Of a stretch of 64,000 nt of DNA, positions 60,001 to 64,000 are shown piece by piece. The DNA comes from Icerya purchasi (lineage: Eukaryota > Arthropoda > Insecta > Hemiptera > Monophlebidae), in the NCBI GenBank assembly GCA_039619475.1, contig CM077116.1, positions 371,160,294-371,224,293 of the forward strand, written 5' to 3'. A program made the position numbers and the translations under genes. Each line of letters opens with the position of its first letter. Position 1 is the stretch's first letter. Below the pieces are notes generated by a model. That model saw only the letters and a program-made list of their open reading frames with translations, had not been told where the DNA came from and did not search any database.

Positions 60001-62059
60001 ATTATCAGGATTTCCAGTACATTATACGTGGCGGAATTCAAAAAATCATATCGAACATAGAGCTGACCACCAAAAGACGAAAGACAAGCAGTGAAAAATA
60101 TAAGAAAAAAAAAAATACAGTTTTGATGATTTTGATATAAAGTGTTTTTAACGTTAAGAATAATGACGTCAGTAGTGACGCGGAACTAGTTCTATTTGTA
60201 TTTTTTCTTATTTTATTTCTATTTGTAATAGAGGGATCACGTGCGCTAATTATTGTATTAAATCGTTGTTACATTACATTTTATTTAGAACAAACATGTT
60301 CCAATTTGTTCACGGAGGTCTGTTAGATTTCCTAAGTGATCTTTTTTTTTTTTTTTTACAGTTATTTCAAAAAACCGTCTATTTATATAAAAGGAAATGA
60401 CGCGTAATTTACCTTTTTTTTTTCGCGCGATAAAAATAATTATTAAAATAGTTTACCTCCTTAAAAGTTAACTATTAAACAAAATTTAACACAAAGTCCA
60501 AATTTTTTCAATTGTTTTACGTAATAAATTCGTAAGTTTATCACGCAGTTCGCAAAAAAAAAAACGAAAAATTATCCCGAAAAATATGAAACTTTTTAAA
60601 CGTTTTTCATTTAGACATGTTTTTTTGATTTTGTTAATTCGCAATTTGAAACACATTAAGTGTTTCTGTAAATTAGGCAATTTGTTGTTTTAACACCTAT
60701 AACAATTAAATCATCGAAAATAACTAGACCGACCAAAATGTATGTACATATATAGCAACTTAAAACACAAATAATATTTTTGTCACGTCGTTCACCTCTC
60801 CTCTTTCGGAAATTCATGAAATTTAATACCTACGTTTTGCCTCTGTTATATAATTAAGACAACCGAAAGTGCCTCTAATAGATTGCAATAAAAAAACAAA
60901 ACGAATTAAACATCATACGGTGCATAGCTAAACATGAAAATCTAAACCACGTTTATCACCAGCAACGTCAGAGAGGGCGGCGGAGCTTGTTACTGCGCAC
61001 ACTAATACCACTAACCGGGGGAATAGTCAAGCGAGAAATGTATGATGATACACGCGATCTCCCACCGTCTTTTTTATTTTTTACCCCTCCTTTCTGCATG
61101 ATATTTGTAATTAGACTTGCTGAATTGTACAGATGATTATTCTCGTTGTATATGTTTAATGGCTTTTAAATTTAAAATTTTTTTTTAATATCATATACAT
61201 TAGAAACGCCATAAAAATTGACTGGCAACAAAAGGTTCTATGTGTATACCGCATGTAAAATTTTTTATTTTAAAACCCTAGGATATAAATCGGACTTTTC
61301 ACAATTTTCTAACACCTAGTGTGCGTAATATATAATTGAAAATTGGATAAAAAAATTCACTTATCGGAAGAGATTTAATTAATAATTCCGGTATAATAAT
61401 AATAGTATCTAATAAAATACACTAAAAACCTGCCTACAAACTACATACCTGTCTGCTAGAACGCGTATTCCACACGAGCTTATAATGTTATACAAAAAAA
61501 AGGATCATGTCCCATCCTAGATTTCCCAAGTATTACAGTTAGGTGCTTTTGGTGACTTCTTTCACGTATCCTAGTTGTCGTACGTCGATAATACGTTTCT
61601 CCTTTCTAGAGGATGATTTCCTCGCGCATTATTTCCCATTTCTTGCATATCGATTTTTTATTTCTTCCGTATCTCACTTTACCAGCCTGCCCGATATTAT
61701 TAGTTTATCTGCTTTACTAGTTTGCAGGGAATCCACCTTAATTCCATCAAAACATAATCGTAACTCGCCTCCTAATCTTCTAGCGCTCTGTTGTATACAT
61801 CCATTTCCGATTCGTTTTGTCTCTCCCCCCCCCCCGGGTCAGTACACTTCGGGAACCTGATAATAAAATAAGAACCTTTTTGTCTTTTATCCCTTTTAAA
61901 GACTCTAATCTCATGACACATATCTTCGTGGTAGAGGGATGAAGTATATCTTCCAATTGATCTGTTCAAGGAGCCATCAATGAATACTTATTTATTAGAA
62001 CGCGCGCATAAAAATGACGTGACCCCCCTGGCGCCGCGAGTATTATAGCTAAAAATTTC
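60001..62059. other. Gene-free stretch
   Basis: T-run at 60342-60358. Open frames at 60486-60680 (minus), 61543-61860 (plus) and 61772-61969 (minus) show no recognisable domain; the last two are antisense to each other. Confidence 0.5.
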
Positions 62060-62440
62060 GAATAAGGTTAAAAATATGCGACTAATTTCTCCGGTTTGGA
62101 ACATCCGAGTTTACAACTTTAAAATTAGGCCCTCAGATCGCCGAAAGCTGGAAATTATGGAAAAAAAAATATTTTTCTTTCCGGGCTTGTAATATATCGT
62201 TGGAAAGTTGTCGGGAACGAAACCATATTTCGTTGTCTTAACTAAATTTTTGAAGTTAGTGACAATTTAAAAAAAAAAAAAAAAAACGCAATAAATTACC
62301 TATCTCTCCCGTATCTTTGCGACGCGAAAATCAGATTTCTTTGTTTCGAATTTGCTATTATGTAAGTGTAAATTATAGTTATCGGTAGCTTAACATACGG
62401 GGAATCCTCAGCGCATGAAATGAACTTGTTTATATTTATT
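62060..62440 (+). repeat. Unclassified dispersed repeat X, copy 3
   Basis: Landmarks CCGAGTTTACAACTTTAAAA, TCGCCGAAAGCT, AATATATCG, GGGAACGAAAC, AGCTTAACATACG and GCGCATGAAATGA match the 3' half of copy 1 in the same order; the first block also matches copy 2. Confidence 0.65.
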
Positions 62441-62499
62441 TATTTTTTGGCCACCTCGACGGCTTTGACCTAACAGCATTGAAAGTTTAAAACGTTACA

Positions 62500-63200
62500 C
62501 GAGATTAGAAATGGCAAAGAAAAGTAACAGGAGAATATAACAGCTGGAGTTGGAAAGGAAAGGATACAGGAAGCGCACTGAAAAGAGCAGGAAGCCTACG
62601 CCAAGAGTTTAAGAGTATAGGAAAGAGAACGTTCGGTAGAAAAAGCAGAGCATTCAAAGAGGACGTGGCTAAAGTTGCATATAAGAGCAGAATAATGTGG
62701 AGAGGGTAATGAGGATATTTATTCTCTATTATCTCGTTAAATTGTGCATTATTAACTACGTTGTTCATTAGCTATTCGTCGCGATAGTTTCTAGTTGTTG
62801 CGAGTGATTCCGATAGAAACAATGATCGTAATTATATTATCCCAATATCTATTACGCTTAATATTACCGGCATTATCATAAAAAATTTATCCGAAATATA
62901 TTTTATTAGCAATTCTATCGGCGGCTCTACTAATACACAATGTACATTGGTGGGTGGACATCGTTGCTCCGGTACATATTTAAGTGTTTTATTCTGAACG
63001 GTTTGAATTTTTTTAAAAACTACTTTGATTAAAGTTGATAAAGGGCGCTAATCTATACGAGATCTTATCGAGGTTCCATATAGAGAGATATAACATTGAG
63101 AGGGTGTGTCGCGTTTCCACTTTATCACTGATATAGTTTGCGTGCCACGAAAATAGCTTTTATAAACGTATTAATATCCAACGTTAACCCTAGATACGGT
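62500..63200 (-). pseudogene. LINE family A, copy 8 (RT end and finger)
   Basis: Minus-strand pieces: LGLTLDINTFIKAIFVARKL near 63190-63130; IQTVQNKTLKYVPEQRCPPT near 63010-62950; VEPPIELLIKYISDKF near 62930-62890 (the PPL-LRR region); and, close after, SHVLFECSAFSTERS near 62680-62630 (the finger). The RNase H region expected between the last two is absent, so an internal deletion of several hundred bp is likely. Confidence 0.6.
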
Positions 63201-64000
63201 TGATTCTTGACCGGGATTTTTTTTTCCTTCTTTTCTTCGGAGAGGACGCAAGGGAAAATTTTATATATAACACGGGATAAAGCTGTTGTTGTAGTTTTTA
63301 TATGGAATTAAGAAAGCAAGACAACTTTGTGTTACACAAGAAGCGCGTGGAGGAAAACTGATAATGTCGCGGGGTCCATGTGCTCATAATGGAATAACCG
63401 TGAAAAAAGATTTTGCGAGTTTTTTTTTTGTTTTTTTATTTTCATTTTGGGCTATTCTAAGCTTATAATTTTGGACACGGAGAGTTTAAAAAATCGTCAA
63501 TGATGAAAATATCGTAGCATTATGCAAAAATGATTTTACGAATTAGGGAGACAAGCCGACGAAATGATTGCATATTCGGGCCCAGAGGTGAGAGATCAAC
63601 GGGATACAGTGAAACAATTAGATTAGGACGCTACTGCCGGCAGTGAAGAAATTTGTGCAGTCGGTAGCGAAGATGCTACAACAATTGCTAAAAACGAGTA
63701 ATTTACGTTATTAGTTTCCACAGTCGAAAGTAAACATTTCAACTGCCAAGCTCGTTGTTGCTTTGATCAATTCACCTCCTAACTGAGATGAGACTCCTCT
63801 CCTATCGAATGTTTCCGTTCGCCGTGTAAAAATAATTTATTCGACCAATGGACTGCGATCTCTTGCACCGCCGCTGACCAAACATTTTGCCAAAGGCCGA
63901 ATTACTTGCGAATATTTGAATTAATTTTTTCTTTTTCAGCTCTTTAAAAAGTTAAAATTTCCATACCTTTTTTGAAGTGTTTCGGCAACTTTTCTGTTCT
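63201..64000. other. Gene-free stretch
   Basis: T-runs near 63219 and 63420. No coding or repeat signal recognised to the window end. Confidence 0.5.

Overview
This window is eukaryotic, AT-rich (roughly two thirds A+T by eye), and almost certainly from an insect or another arthropod. The non-LTR retrotransposon families (Jockey-like, R1-like, RNase H-bearing I-like, RTE-like), the hAT and TTAA-type DNA elements, and the many (AT)n and (CA)n microsatellites all fit. No lineage-diagnostic host gene is present, so order and species cannot be fixed. I found no convincing host protein-coding gene, tRNA gene or rRNA gene. The window reads as an intergenic or intronic graveyard of transposable elements.

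Layout. 0.4-0.8 kb: copy 1 of a hairpin-bearing repeat that starts at an (AT)n microsatellite. 1.1-2.45 kb: a decayed LINE called family A here. 3.27-5.63 kb: a TTAA-flanked terminal-inverted-repeat element split by a second family A LINE. 8.5-8.8, 25.9-26.2 and 39.0-39.3 kb: three copies of one ~300 bp hAT-type element, each with an 8 bp target duplication. 9.7-10.5, 59.5-60.0 and 62.1-62.4 kb: an unclassified older repeat. 18.0-18.4 kb: copy 2 of the hairpin repeat, with a 37 bp tandem array. 23.8-27.4 kb: family A scraps, a possible SINE tail, and a LINE 3' end interrupted by hAT copy 2. 30.5 kb: a nearly perfect 117 bp hairpin. 32.2-36.8 kb: a nest of at least four LINE remnants, one of them inserted inside copy 3 of the hairpin repeat. 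41.5-43.3 kb: a fairly young Jockey-like LINE. 44.2-44.8 kb: a 588 bp hAT deletion derivative. 45.4-46.8 kb: a ruined Pif1-family helicase. 48.6-51.3 kb: a full-length but inactivated hAT element related to ZBED5/FAM200 proteins. 52.9-58.6 kb: five LINE remnants, including an I-like one with a long open RNase H frame. 62.5-63.2 kb: one more family A remnant.

The genes do not form a pathway. The coding traces are reverse transcriptase, APE-type endonuclease, RNase H, transposase and helicase domains from separate mobile elements, nearly all broken by stops and frameshifts. Insertions inside insertions give relative ages. The hairpin repeat is older than the R1-like LINE at 34.1-35.7 kb. The TTAA element is older than the family A LINE inside it. 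The I-like LINE at 25.6-26.4 kb is older than hAT copy 2. The most unusual items are the hairpin repeat, the 117 bp hairpin, the Pif1-like helicase relic, and the hAT elements with readable ends and target duplications.
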